Shown: positions 42,808 to 51,844 of the stretch, one piece after another
Position numbering within the stretch: position 1 is the first letter of the stretch
Layout: the number at the start of each line of letters is the position of its first letter
Source of the DNA: Streptomyces brasiliensis
GTDB lineage: Bacteria > Actinomycetota > Actinomycetes > Streptomycetales > Streptomycetaceae
Assembly (NCBI RefSeq): GCF_014647875.1
Contig: NZ_BMQA01000023.1
Coordinates: 57,453 to 121,452, forward strand
Reading direction: 5' to 3'
DNA: 64,000 bases
Made by a program: the position numbers and the translations under genes
The notes under the pieces: generated by a model
Told to the model about the DNA's origin: nothing
The model's database searches: none
The model's input: only the letters and a program-made list of their open reading frames with translations

Positions 42808-43509
42808 ATGCGGCTGCTGTCCGCAGGCTCCGGCAAGGTGGCGCGGGATCCCGTGCACCACCCACTGTTCGCCCGCTACTACGCCCGTGTCAGTGTGAGC
42901 GCGGAGACGAAGCTGGGCATGGCCGGGATACGCGAGCGGCTGCTCGCCGGGCTGTCCGGACGGGTGATCGAGATCGGCGCGGGCAACGGTCTGAACTTCG
43001 CCCACTACCCGGACACGGTCGCGGAGGTCGTCGCGATCGAACCCGAGTCGCTGTTGCGGCAGTTGGCCGTCGAGTCCGCCCTGCGCTCGGAGGTGCCGGT
43101 CGATGTGGCGCCGGGTGTCGCGGAGGCGCTGCCGGTCAAGAGCGAGGCGTTCGACGCGGCCGTACTGTCGCTGGTGCTGTGCAGTGTGCGGGATGTGTCG
43201 CGTGCTCTCGGCGAGGTGCGGCGGGTGCTGCGGCCGGGCGGTCAGGTGCGGTTCTTCGAGCACGGCCGGGGCGGCGGCTCCGCGATGATGGTCGCTCAGC
43301 GCGCCCTGGACCGGACGGTGTGGCCCCTGCTGACCGGCGGCTGCCACGTGGCCCGCGACCCGATCGGGGCACTTCGGAATGCCGGGTTCGAACTGGGGCC
43401 GTACCGGCGGGTGTCGCTGCCGGAGAACGGCCCGGCGCTGCCCACCTCGTCGTGCGTGCTGGGCACGGCGTGGCGGCCCGGGGCCCCGGACCCGACGGCA
43501 GAGCGCTGA
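42808..43509 (+). CDS. Class I SAM-dependent methyltransferase
   Basis: 233 aa. Motif I is VIEIGAGNGLNFAHYP, followed by VVAIEPE and FDAAVLSLVLCSVRDV. The layout is that of methyltransferase type 11 (ubiE/menG-like or lipid methylases). GGAGG lies before ATG 42808. Its stop abuts the stop of the convergent Fic-like toxin gene with no gap. The substrate is unknown. Confidence 0.87.
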   Translation: MRLLSAGSGKVARDPVHHPLFARYYARVSVSAETKLGMAGIRERLLAGLSGRVIEIGAGNGLNFAHYPDTVAEVVAIEPESLLRQLAVESALRSEVPVDVAPGVAEALPVKSEAFDAAVLSLVLCSVRDVSRALGEVRRVLRPGGQVRFFEHGRGGGSAMMVAQRALDRTVWPLLTGGCHVARDPIGALRNAGFELGPYRRVSLPENGPALPTSSCVLGTAWRPGAPDPTAER

Positions 43510-43905
43510 TCACAGGGTCCACTGCCGCAGCTCGCGCGCGATGTCGTGCACCGAGGCCTCGCCGGTCTTGACCAGCCGGGCCAGATCGCGGACCTGCTCC
43601 GGCGAGATGATGACCTTGGCTCCACTGGCGACCAGATAGGCGTAGGCGACGGCGGAGGCGAACAGGGCGTTGGAGCGTTCCAGCGCCGGTACGTGGATCA
43701 GGAGCTGGAGCAGCGCGGCCGCCCGGGCGTGCGGAGTGTCGTAGACGGGGACGTCGAATATCTCGGCCTGGTGGCGGGCCACGGCGGCGACCAGGGCGCC
43801 CCAGTCGGTGATCTGCGGGTCGCCGGGCGTCTTGTCCTCGGCGAGCATGAGCAGCCAGGCGAGATCGATGGTGAGGTTGTTCAACGGATCAGTGCCGGCC
43901 TTCAT
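43510..43905 (-). CDS. Fic-family toxin component with degenerate motif
   Basis: 131 aa. It resembles the short Streptomyces proteins annotated as Fic-family toxin components: LTIDLAWLLMLAEDKTPGD, then HVPALERSNALFASAVAYAY at the position of the Fic motif (HxFx(D/E)GNGR). The His and Asn are retained but the P-loop-like GxR is replaced by Ser-Asn-Ala, so AMP-transfer may be lost or altered. The start (43905) overlaps the antitoxin gene by 17 nt within a tandem repeat, so the toxin is translationally coupled to it. Confidence 0.75.
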   Translation of the reverse strand: MKAGTDPLNNLTIDLAWLLMLAEDKTPGDPQITDWGALVAAVARHQAEIFDVPVYDTPHARAAALLQLLIHVPALERSNALFASAVAYAYLVASGAKVIISPEQVRDLARLVKTGEASVHDIARELRQWTL

Positions 43906-44179
43906 CCGAAGCCGTCGCACGGCCTTCGGCCGAAGCCGTCGCACGCACCTCGCCCGAAGACGCCGTACGCCCTTCACCGAACTCTTCGGCGAACACGGAC
44001 TCGTACTGCTTCATGAAGTCGGCGGCCGCCTCCACGAACGTACGGCCCGCTTCTCCGGTGTCCTGTCTGACCAGCTCTTCGATGTAGCGGTTGACGCTCA
44101 TCCCGCGAGCAAGGGCGCGTTCGCGGGCAGCCTTGGCCGTGCCCTCGTCCACGCGCACGTTCAGCTGGGTCTTCGCCAT
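43889..44179 (-). CDS. Ribbon-helix-helix antitoxin with repeat-encoded C-terminal tail
   Basis: 96 aa. The first ~45 residues are a ribbon-helix-helix DNA-binding module (MAKTQLNVRVDEGTAKAARE, then ALARGMSVNRYIEELV). The C-terminal tail (GRTASSGEVRATASAEGRAT...) comes from three 24-bp repeats and is low in complexity. It is transcribed before the Fic-like toxin gene and overlaps it. The RHH domain should repress the operon and the tail should face the toxin (inference). Confidence 0.83.
   Translation of the reverse strand: MAKTQLNVRVDEGTAKAARERALARGMSVNRYIEELVRQDTGEAGRTFVEAAADFMKQYESVFAEEFGEGRTASSGEVRATASAEGRATASDEGRH
43906..43977. repeat. Tandem repeat, three 24-bp units
   Basis: Units 43906-43929, 43930-43953 and 43954-43977 each begin CCGAAGMCGYCGYACG. 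The first two are the most alike; the third is diverged. The array codes for 8-residue units of the antitoxin tail and ends next to the toxin start. A 24-bp unit keeps the reading frame when copies are gained or lost. Confidence 0.75.
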
Positions 44180-44387
44180 GTCTCGAAGCTAGCGCTCGGA
44201 CGCTAGCAACGGCAAGCCCTCCTGCGAGTCTCCGCCCACAGGTGGAGGGTGTCCCTTACACGGGTATCGGGGGCCCGACCTGTGGTGGAGACGGCCTCGA
44301 CCCCAAGGGGGATACCAGCTGTGCGGCGCGTCACACTACCCTCGGGCGGGACGGGGAGTCGGGCGTGAAGCTGACCGGGGAGGGGCC

Positions 44388-45230
44388 TTGTCCACAACTG
44401 CTGCGGAGCACGCGCCGGGTGCGGCGCAGGCCGACGGGATCGCGGCCCGCGCACGCGGGCTGACCAAGGCATACGGCGCGGGCGAGACCGCGGTGCTCGC
44501 GCTGGACGCGGTGGACGTGGACATCGCGCGCGGCCGCTTCACCGCGGTGATGGGGCCCTCCGGCTCCGGGAAGTCCACGCTGATGCACTGTCTGGCCGGG
44601 CTCGACACCGTCTCGGCCGGTCAGGTGTGGCTCGGCGGCACCGAGATCACCGGGCTGAAGGACCGGGAGCTGACCCGGCTGCGGCGGGACCGGATCGGCT
44701 TCATGTTCCAGTCGTTCAACCTCATCCCGACGCTGAACGCGGCCGAGAACATCACCCTGCCCATGGACATCGCGGGCAAGAAGCCCGACGAGAAGTGGCT
44801 GGAACAGGTCATCGACACACTCGGGCTGCGGGACCGGCTGAAGCACCGTCCGGCGCAGCTGTCCGGCGGTCAGCAGCAGCGCGTCGCCTGCGCGCGGGCG
44901 CTGGCCTCCCGGCCGGAGCTGATCTTCGCCGACGAGCCGACCGGCAACCTCGACTCGCGCGCCGGGCTGGAGGTCCTCGGGTTCCTGCGGGACGCGGTGG
45001 ACCAACTCGGTCAGAGCGTCGTCATGGTGACCCACGACCCGGGCGCCGCCGCCCACTCCGACCTGGTGCTCTTCCTCGCCGACGGGCGGATCGTGGACCG
45101 GATGGAGCGGCCGACGGCGGAGGCCGTCCTCGAGCGGATGAAGCGCTTCGACGGGGGGGCGCGGCCCCTTGGACAGCGCCGTGGACACCAACGGCGCGAA
45201 CGCCGCCGAGGAGGCGTGAGCCGGTGCTGA
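44388..45230 (+). CDS. ABC transporter ATP-binding protein (MacB/LolD-like), possible C-terminal frameshift
   Basis: 280 aa with a TTG start after GGGGAGGGG. Walker A GPSGSGKST, LSGGQQQRVACARAL signature and DEPTGNLDSR are intact. The last ~25 residues (GGARPLGQRRGHQRR...) are Arg-rich and atypical. A run of seven G at 45153-45159 allows the alternative that the true frame ends at the TGA 45217-45219 with the tail GRGPLDSAVDTNGANAAEEA. Such ATPases pair with FtsX/MacB-type permeases that export or release lipids, peptides or antimicrobials; the permease follows, overlapping at its GTG. Confidence 0.9.
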   Translation: MSTTAAEHAPGAAQADGIAARARGLTKAYGAGETAVLALDAVDVDIARGRFTAVMGPSGSGKSTLMHCLAGLDTVSAGQVWLGGTEITGLKDRELTRLRRDRIGFMFQSFNLIPTLNAAENITLPMDIAGKKPDEKWLEQVIDTLGLRDRLKHRPAQLSGGQQQRVACARALASRPELIFADEPTGNLDSRAGLEVLGFLRDAVDQLGQSVVMVTHDPGAAAHSDLVLFLADGRIVDRMERPTAEAVLERMKRFDGGARPLGQRRGHQRRERRRGGVSRC

Positions 45231-47791
45231 AGGCCACCCTCAGGAGTTTCCTCGCCCACAAGGGGCGGCTGATGCTGTCCGCGCTGGCCGTCGTCCTGTC
45301 CGTGGCGTTCGTCGCGGGCAGCCTGATCTTCTCGGACACGGTGAGCCGTACCTTCGACCGGCTGTTCGCCTCCACCTCGGCCGATGTGACGGTGGAGCCG
45401 AAGGAGGACCTCACGTCGTCCGTGCCGACCGGCGCGGTCCAGTCGGTGCCCGCGTCGCTGAGGGACCGGATCGCGCAGGTCGACGGGGTCGCCGAGACGC
45501 ACGCGGACGTGTCCGTCGAGAACATCGTGGTCGTCGACCGCCACAACGAGTCCGTCGGGCCGACGACCGGCGCACCGACGATCGCCACCTCCTGGTACGT
45601 CACCGGCCGCAGCCCGGTGAAGCTGACGTCGGGCAACGCGCCGCGCGGTGCGGGTGAGGCTCTGCTGGACGCGGACACCGCCGACAAGAAGCACGTCCGC
45701 ATCGGTGACACGCTGACGGTGCAGGCGCAGCCCGGCACCTTCGAGGTGCGGATCGTGGGCATCGCCACGTTCACCACCACCAACCCGGGCGCGGCACTCG
45801 TCTTTCTGGATCCGGCGGTCGCCGGCGAGGAACTGCTCGGCTCCGCCGGCCGGGCCACCAGCATCTCGGTGGACGCGGCGCCGGGCGTGAGCGACGACGT
45901 GCTCAAGGCCCGGGTCGCCGAGGCGATCGGCACCGGGCCGTACGACCTCAAGACCGCCGACGAGCAGGCGAAGTCGGACGCCGCGGACCTCGGCGGCTTC
46001 CTCGACGTCATCAAGTACGTGATGCTCGGCTTCGCCGGGATCGCCGTCCTGGTCGGCGTGTTCCTGATCGTCAACACGTTCTCCATGCTGATCGCGCAGC
46101 GCACACGCGAACTCGGTCTGCTGCGTGCCCTGGGCGCCGACCGGCGGCAGGTGCGGCGGTCCGTGCTCACCGAGGCGGTCCTGCTCGGTGTGGTCGGCTC
46201 GACACTCGGACTGGCCGCCGGCATCGGTCTCGCGTTCGGTCTGATCCACCTCATGAGCGCGTTCGGGATGAACCTCAAGGCCACGGAGATGGTCATCGGC
46301 TGGCCGACGCCCGTCGCGTCGTACGTCGTCGGCGTGGGCGTCACCTTCGTCGCGGCTTATCTCCCGGCCCGGCGCGCGGCGACCGTCTCCCCCATGGCGG
46401 CGCTCGCCGACGCCGAGATCGCCGGTGTGGGGCGGCCGCTCAGGACCCGCGCGATCGTCGGTTCTCTCGTGGGGGCCGGCGGGGTGGCCGCGCTCGTCGG
46501 CTGCGCGGTCGCGACGAAGACGGCCTCGGCCGCCTCGCTGCTGGGCCTCGGTGTGGTCCTGACGCTCGTCGCGACGGTGATCGCCGGGCCCCTGCTGGTC
46601 CGGCCGGTGATCCGGGTGCTGGGCGGTGCGTTTCCCGCGCTGTTCGGCTCGATCGGCCGGATGAGCCAGCGCAACGCCCTGCGCAACCCGCGCCGCACGG
46701 GCGCCACCGCGGCCGCGCTCATGGTGGGCCTGGCGCTCGTCGGCGGAATGTCGGTGGCGAGCGCGTCCATGTCCCGGTCGTTCGACCAGCAGATCGACAA
46801 GACGCTGGGGGCCGACTTCGTGATCCAGAACGGCAACTTCCTGCCGTTCACGCAGGAGATCACCGACAAGGTGCGCGGCACGGAGGGCGTGGGCCTGGTC
46901 GTACGGCAGCGGTTCGCGCCCCTGGCCGTACGGCTGCCCGACGGGAAGCGGATCGAGACGACCGCCGCCGGGTACGACCCGCAGGTCGACGACGTGGCCC
47001 ATGTGACCTACGCGGCCGGTGACACGGCGGCGGCGCTCGCGGACGGCGGTCTCGGCATGGACGTGGACTTCGCGAAGGACCACGGCGTGCGCGTGGGCAG
47101 TACGGTCCAGGTCGAGTTCCAGGGCGGCCGGACCGCCGAGATGACGGTGGGCGCCCTCACCGACCAGGGCGGCGGCGACGGATTCGGCATGCAGGGCGGG
47201 CTGTTCTTCGGCATCGCCACCGTCGAGAAGTACGTCCCCGGCGGCCAGGAGTCGTCGCTGTACGTCAACAGGGCCTCCGGCACCACCGCCGACCAGCTGC
47301 GCTCGCGACTGGAGAAGACACTCGAGGCGTATCCCCAGGTGCAGGTGCGCGACCAGGCCGACTACAAGAAGCTGGTCCACGACCAGATCGCGGTGCTGCT
47401 GTACCTGGTCTACGCGCTGCTCGGGCTGGCGATCGTCATCGCGGTGCTCGGCGTGGTCAACACGCTGGCGCTGTCGGTGGTGGAGCGCACCCGTGAGATC
47501 GGTCTGCTGCGCGCGATCGGACTCGCCCGGCGGCAGCTGCGGCGGATGATCCGGCTGGAGTCGGTGGTGATCGCGGTGTTCGGCGCGATCCTGGGGCTGG
47601 CGCTGGGCCTGGTGTGGGGCGTGTGCACACAGCAGGTCCTGGCGTTGCAGGGCATGACGGCGCTGGCGATCCCGTGGGGCACGATCGTCGCGGTCGTGAT
47701 CGGGTCGGCGGTCGTGGGCATCGTCGCGGCGCTGTTGCCGGCGTTGCGTGCGTCGCGCATGAATGTGCTGGCGGCCATCGCGCACGAGTGA
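45224..47791 (+). CDS. ABC transporter permease, FtsX/MacB-type (tandem)
   Basis: 855 aa. There are two FtsX-like halves: N-terminal MSALAVVLSVAFVAGSLIF with a large periplasmic-type domain, a membrane core around 240-400, then a second half with VVNTLALSVVERTREIGLLR at the C-terminus. The duplicated QRTRELGLLRALG / ERTREIGLLRAIG motifs are diagnostic. The start GTG 45224 overlaps the ATPase stop by 7 nt. It probably works as a mechanotransmitting or efflux complex with the ATPase. The substrate is unknown. Confidence 0.9.
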   Translation: MLKATLRSFLAHKGRLMLSALAVVLSVAFVAGSLIFSDTVSRTFDRLFASTSADVTVEPKEDLTSSVPTGAVQSVPASLRDRIAQVDGVAETHADVSVENIVVVDRHNESVGPTTGAPTIATSWYVTGRSPVKLTSGNAPRGAGEALLDADTADKKHVRIGDTLTVQAQPGTFEVRIVGIATFTTTNPGAALVFLDPAVAGEELLGSAGRATSISVDAAPGVSDDVLKARVAEAIGTGPYDLKTADEQAKSDAADLGGFLDVIKYVMLGFAGIAVLVGVFLIVNTFSMLIAQRTRELGLLRALGADRRQVRRSVLTEAVLLGVVGSTLGLAAGIGLAFGLIHLMSAFGMNLKATEMVIGWPTPVASYVVGVGVTFVAAYLPARRAATVSPMAALADAEIAGVGRPLRTRAIVGSLVGAGGVAALVGCAVATKTASAASLLGLGVVLTLVATVIAGPLLVRPVIRVLGGAFPALFGSIGRMSQRNALRNPRRTGATAAALMVGLALVGGMSVASASMSRSFDQQIDKTLGADFVIQNGNFLPFTQEITDKVRGTEGVGLVVRQRFAPLAVRLPDGKRIETTAAGYDPQVDDVAHVTYAAGDTAAALADGGLGMDVDFAKDHGVRVGSTVQVEFQGGRTAEMTVGALTDQGGGDGFGMQGGLFFGIATVEKYVPGGQESSLYVNRASGTTADQLRSRLEKTLEAYPQVQVRDQADYKKLVHDQIAVLLYLVYALLGLAIVIAVLGVVNTLALSVVERTREIGLLRAIGLARRQLRRMIRLESVVIAVFGAILGLALGLVWGVCTQQVLALQGMTALAIPWGTIVAVVIGSAVVGIVAALLPALRASRMNVLAAIAHE

Positions 47792-47837
47792 TGGAATCGC
47801 GGGCGGGGCTCGATTCGCCTTCCACCGAGGAGAGTTC

Positions 47838-48725
47838 ATGCCGCGTCCGTTCCGCTTCGGAGTCAGCCTGCTCACTCCCGCACCCGCGGCGGAATGGCGG
47901 GCCACGTGCCGGCGCGCCGAGGAACTCGGGTACGACGTGATCCTGGTGCCCGACCACCTCGGCATGCCGGCGCCGTTCCCGGCCCTGGTCGCGGCCGCCG
48001 AGGCGACGGAGCGTCCGCGTCTCGGCACGTTCGTGCTCAATGCCGGGTTCTGGAACCCGGCCCTGCTGGCCCGTGAGGTGGCCACGACTGACGCGCTGAC
48101 CGGGGGCCGCCTCGAACTCGGGCTGGGCACGGGGTACGTACAGGCCGAGCACGACACGGCCGGTCTGCCCTACGGCTCGCCGCGCGAGCGCGTGGACCAT
48201 CTGCGGCGCACGGTGGTCGAACTGGAGCGGCTGCTGGGGTCGGAGGAGCACCGGCCGCCCCCTGCACAGTCCCGGGTGCCGCTGCTGATCGGCGGAAACG
48301 GCGACCGGATGCTGCGCCTGACCGCCGAGCACGCCGACATCGCGGCCTTCACGGGGGCGCGGTCGGTGCCGGGGAGCACGACGGGCAAGCTGGAGCCGAT
48401 CTCGGCCGCGGAACTCGACGAGCGCGTGGCCCGCTACCGGGACCTGGCCGCCGATCGTCCCGACCCGGCCGAACTGAACCTGCTCCTCCAGCTCGTCGCG
48501 GTCACCGACGACCCCGCGACCGTCCTCGAGCCGTTGTTGGAGCGTCAGCCGCACCTCACCCTCGAGGACGCGCTGGCCCTGCCCGTCGTCCTGGTGGGCA
48601 CCCTGGACGAGATCGTCGGCCGGTTGCGGGCGCAGCGCGAGCGGTACGGGTTCTCGTATCTGACCGTGCTGGAGCCGTACATGGAGGAGTTCGCGCCGGT
48701 GCTGGCTCGGCTGCGGGACGAGTAG
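47838..48725 (+). CDS. LLM-class F420-dependent oxidoreductase
   Basis: 295 aa luciferase-like TIM barrel. N-terminus RFGVSLLTPAPAAEWRATCR; the substrate/cofactor region LELGLGTGYVQAEHDTAGLP and LLIGGNGDRMLRLTAEHADI are typical of F420-dependent LLM proteins (TIGR03621-like). GAGGAGAG precedes ATG 47838. It is an isolated gene, so the reaction cannot be specified. Confidence 0.85.
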   Translation: MPRPFRFGVSLLTPAPAAEWRATCRRAEELGYDVILVPDHLGMPAPFPALVAAAEATERPRLGTFVLNAGFWNPALLAREVATTDALTGGRLELGLGTGYVQAEHDTAGLPYGSPRERVDHLRRTVVELERLLGSEEHRPPPAQSRVPLLIGGNGDRMLRLTAEHADIAAFTGARSVPGSTTGKLEPISAAELDERVARYRDLAADRPDPAELNLLLQLVAVTDDPATVLEPLLERQPHLTLEDALALPVVLVGTLDEIVGRLRAQRERYGFSYLTVLEPYMEEFAPVLARLRDE

Positions 48726-48795
48726 CCGGAAGGGGCGCCCGTCCGTATGGCGGAATTCCGGGCCGTCCCGGACGGTGCGTGATGTGCTCGCTCCC

Positions 48796-49221
48796 ATGAC
48801 CGAACTGCGCATACGGGCCGCCGGGCCCGAGGATCTCGACACCGTGCTTGATTTCTGGAAGACCGCCGCCGAGGGCACCAGCATCAGCGACGACCGGGAC
48901 GGCGTGGAGCGACTCGTCGCGCGCGACCCCGAGGCGCTCATCCTGGCGGAACTGGACGGAGAGCTGGCCGGCACCGTGATCGCCGGCTTCGACGGCTGGC
49001 GCTGCCATCTGTACCGGCTCGCGGTGCATCCCGGGCGGCGGCGCCAGGGCATCGGCTCCGCGCTGCTGGCCGCCGCCGAGAAGCGTTTCGTACGGCTCGG
49101 CGGGCGGCGCGGCGACGCCATGGTGCTGGTCCGCAACGAGACCGCGCAGCATGCGTGGCGGGCCGCCGGGTACGCGGCCGAGGAGCACTGGCGGCGCTGG
49201 GTGAAGCCGCTCACCGACTGA
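48796..49221 (+). CDS. GNAT-family N-acetyltransferase
   Basis: 141 aa. The acetyl-CoA-binding motif RRRQGIGSALLAAAE and a C-terminal GYAAEEHWRRWVKPL define a compact GNAT. It starts at ATG 48796 (MTELRIRAAGPEDL); an upstream GTG at 48775 lacks a ribosome site and would add seven residues. The acceptor is unknown. The 171 bp after it show no gene. Confidence 0.85.
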   Translation: MTELRIRAAGPEDLDTVLDFWKTAAEGTSISDDRDGVERLVARDPEALILAELDGELAGTVIAGFDGWRCHLYRLAVHPGRRRQGIGSALLAAAEKRFVRLGGRRGDAMVLVRNETAQHAWRAAGYAAEEHWRRWVKPLTD

Positions 49222-49392
49222 ACCGCTTTGCTCGTCCTTTACCATTGGAGGCGTTCGATTCCCCTTCGGTCCCTCGGGTCCTCCCCCGTCCTTCCGTGAA
49301 AGGTGTGAGCGTCCGCCCATGGGCGAGCCTCCCAGTACGCGAGATCGCGCGTTCCCGTCTGCCCTGTCCGACCATGGGACGGAGGTGACCCG

Positions 49393-50733
49393 ATGACCGA
49401 AGTGCTCCTCCTGTTCGTGGCGGTGCTGCTCTCCGTCACGTGCGGTGCCTTCGTGGCCGCCGAGTTCTCGCTGACCACGGTGGAGCGCGGCGCACTGGAG
49501 CGGGCCGCCGAACGCGGCGAGCGCGGGGCGGCGGGCGCCCTCAAGGCCGTACGGAACCTGACGTTCCAGTTGTCCGGGGCGCAGCTCGGCATCACCGTGA
49601 CCAACCTGGTCGTCGGCATGCTCTCCGAGCCGTCCATCGCCAAGTTGATCGCGGGGCCGCTGGAGTCGCTCGGGGTCTCGTCGTCGGTGGCGCGTTCGAT
49701 CGCGCTGGTCATCGGTACGGCCCTGTCCACGGTGTTCCTGATGGTCGTCGGCGAGCTGGTACCCAAGAACTGGGCGATCTCCTCTCCCCTTGCCATGGCC
49801 AAGCGGGTGGGCAGCGCGCAGCGCTTGTTCAGCGCGGCCTTCCGGCCGTTCATCACGCATCTGAACAACACGGCGAACCGTGTGGTGCGCCGGTTCGGTG
49901 TGGAGCCCGCCGAGGAACTGGCCTCCGCGCGCAGTCCGCAGGAGCTGGCGGCGCTGGCCCGGCACTCCGCCAGGGAGGGCGCACTGGAGGAGGACACCGC
50001 CGAGCTGTTCGTGCGGACGCTGAACCTCGCCGATCTGATGGCGGAGAACGTCATGACCCCGCGCGTGCAGGTCGTCGCCCTGGACGCGCAGGCGACGTGC
50101 GAGGACGTGGCCAACGCGACCCGGGCGACCGGGCTGTCCCGGTTCCCGGTCTACCGCGGCAGCCTCGACTTGGTCGTCGGGATCGCCCACATCAAGGACG
50201 TCCTGGCCGTGCAGGCCGAGGACCGGCCCCGCACCAGCGTCGCGCAGGTGATGCGCGAGCCGCTGATGGTGCCCGAGTCACTGACCGTCGACCGGCTCCT
50301 GGACCGGCTCGGCGGCAAGCGCACGATGGCGGTCGTCATCGACGAGTACGGCGGTACGGCGGGTGTGGCGACCCTGGAGGACATCGTCGAGGAGGTCGTC
50401 GGCGAGGTGCGGGACGAGCACGACCCGCACGAGACGCCCGACCTGGCCCCGGCCGGCGCCGACGAGGAGGGCCGTGCGCTCTACTCGGCGGACGGCGCCG
50501 CCCGCACGGACCAGCTCGCGCGCGTGGGCCTCAGGGTCCCCGAGGGGCCGTACGAGACGCTGGCCGGCCTCGTCGCGACCGAGCTGGGCCGGATCCCCGC
50601 CGTCGGGGACGCCGTCGAGGTCGCCGGCTGGCGGCTCGACGTGGTGGACGCGTCCGGGCGCCGGGCGGCGCGGGTGCTGCTGCACGCGCCCCTCGACACC
50701 GAGGCCGCCGGCCACGAGGAGGGCGCGAAGTGA
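49393..50733 (+). CDS. CNNM/CorC-type membrane protein with CBS pair (hemolysin family)
   Basis: 446 aa. The N-terminal DUF21/CNNM domain has four hydrophobic segments (EVLLLFVAVLLSVTCGAFVA...). A CBS pair (~210-335; VMTPRVQVVALDAQ, HIKDVLAVQ, EYGGTAGVATLEDIVEEVVG) and a C-terminal CorC/HlyC domain follow. Proteins of this type handle Mg2+ or Co2+ efflux. The gene after it is a shorter relative joined by GTGA overlap, so they probably form a heteromer or a regulated pair. Confidence 0.9.
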   Translation: MTEVLLLFVAVLLSVTCGAFVAAEFSLTTVERGALERAAERGERGAAGALKAVRNLTFQLSGAQLGITVTNLVVGMLSEPSIAKLIAGPLESLGVSSSVARSIALVIGTALSTVFLMVVGELVPKNWAISSPLAMAKRVGSAQRLFSAAFRPFITHLNNTANRVVRRFGVEPAEELASARSPQELAALARHSAREGALEEDTAELFVRTLNLADLMAENVMTPRVQVVALDAQATCEDVANATRATGLSRFPVYRGSLDLVVGIAHIKDVLAVQAEDRPRTSVAQVMREPLMVPESLTVDRLLDRLGGKRTMAVVIDEYGGTAGVATLEDIVEEVVGEVRDEHDPHETPDLAPAGADEEGRALYSADGAARTDQLARVGLRVPEGPYETLAGLVATELGRIPAVGDAVEVAGWRLDVVDASGRRAARVLLHAPLDTEAAGHEEGAK

Positions 50734-51743
50734 CCGCCGTACAGCTGCTGATCGGCCTGGCGACGCTGGTCGCGAACGCCTTCTTCGTCGGCGCCGAGTT
50801 CGCCCTGATCTCGGTGCGCCGCTCCCAGATCGAGCCGCATGCCGAGGACGGCGACCGGCGCGCGAAGAGTGTGCTGTGGGGGCTGAAGCACGTGTCCGCG
50901 CTGCTGGCCGCCGCCCAGCTCGGCATCACGCTGTGCACGCTGGTGCTGGGTGTGGTCGCGGAACCGGCGATCGCGCACCTGCTGGAGCCGGTGTTCCACG
51001 CGCTGGGCGTGCCCACTAGTGCCGGGCACGTCGTGTCGTTCGTGATCGCGCTGAGCCTGGCGACGTATCTGCACATGCTGCTCGGCGAGATGGTGCCGAA
51101 GAACATCGCGCTCGCCGAGCCGGTGCGCAGCGCGCTGCTGCTGGGTCCGCCGCTGGTGGCGCTGTCCCGGGCGCTGCGCCCGGTGATCTTCACGGTCAAC
51201 GCCTTCGCGAACGGCCTGCTCAAGCTGCTCAGGGTCGAGGTGAAGGGCGAGGTCACGGCGACGTTCTCGGACGCGGAGCTGGCGCAGATCGTGAAGGACG
51301 CCGGTGACGCGGGGCTGATCGACGACCGCGCCCTGGAGCGACTGCACGACGCCCTGGAGCTGGGCCGCCGCCCGGTGCGGGACGTGGTGGTCCCGCTGGA
51401 ACGTGTCGAGTACGCGCGCGTGGGCATCACTCCGGAGCAGTTGGAGCAGCTGTCGGCGGAGTCGGGGTTCTCCCGCTTCCCCGTGGTCGACGAAGGCCGC
51501 CGGATCGTCGGCTATCTGCACGTCAAGGACGCGCTGGACGCCTCGCCCCGGGACATGCCGTTCCGGTTGCGGGACATACGGCCCATCGCGCGCGTGCGGG
51601 AGAACACACCCCTGGACGACGTCCTCACCGCTATGCGCGGCAGCCGCACCCACGTGGCGGCCGTCCTCGGTGACGACGGCCGACTGGCGGGGCTCGTGAC
51701 GATGGAGGACGTCCTGCGGGAGCTGTTCGGACAGCGCGTCTGA
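50730..51743 (+). CDS. Second CNNM/CorC-type membrane protein, without CorC_HlyC domain
   Basis: 337 aa from GTG 50730, overlapping the upstream stop (GTGA). DUF21/CNNM (residues ~1-180) with QLGITLCTLVLGVVAEPAIA and LGEMVPKNIALAEP, then a CBS pair to the C-terminus (GFSRFPVVDEGRRIVGYLHV...GLVTMEDVLRELFG). Compared with its neighbour the C-terminal CorC/HlyC domain is missing. It is the second member of a two-gene CNNM operon. Confidence 0.88.
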   Translation: MTAVQLLIGLATLVANAFFVGAEFALISVRRSQIEPHAEDGDRRAKSVLWGLKHVSALLAAAQLGITLCTLVLGVVAEPAIAHLLEPVFHALGVPTSAGHVVSFVIALSLATYLHMLLGEMVPKNIALAEPVRSALLLGPPLVALSRALRPVIFTVNAFANGLLKLLRVEVKGEVTATFSDAELAQIVKDAGDAGLIDDRALERLHDALELGRRPVRDVVVPLERVEYARVGITPEQLEQLSAESGFSRFPVVDEGRRIVGYLHVKDALDASPRDMPFRLRDIRPIARVRENTPLDDVLTAMRGSRTHVAAVLGDDGRLAGLVTMEDVLRELFGQRV

Positions 51744-51844
51744 CGGGACGACGGGAGCTGTTCGGGCCGCGCGCCGAAGGGCCGTCGCGGGTGTGGAGGC
51801 CGACCGACCGGCGGGTATGCGTGCGGGATACCATCTCTGTCGCC

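Noticed and set aside
45011..48157. A 1048-codon open frame on the minus strand
   Set aside because: It lies antisense to the ABC permease and other well-supported genes. High-GC DNA yields such long spurious frames; the protein is low in complexity (Arg/Gly/His) and has no domain.
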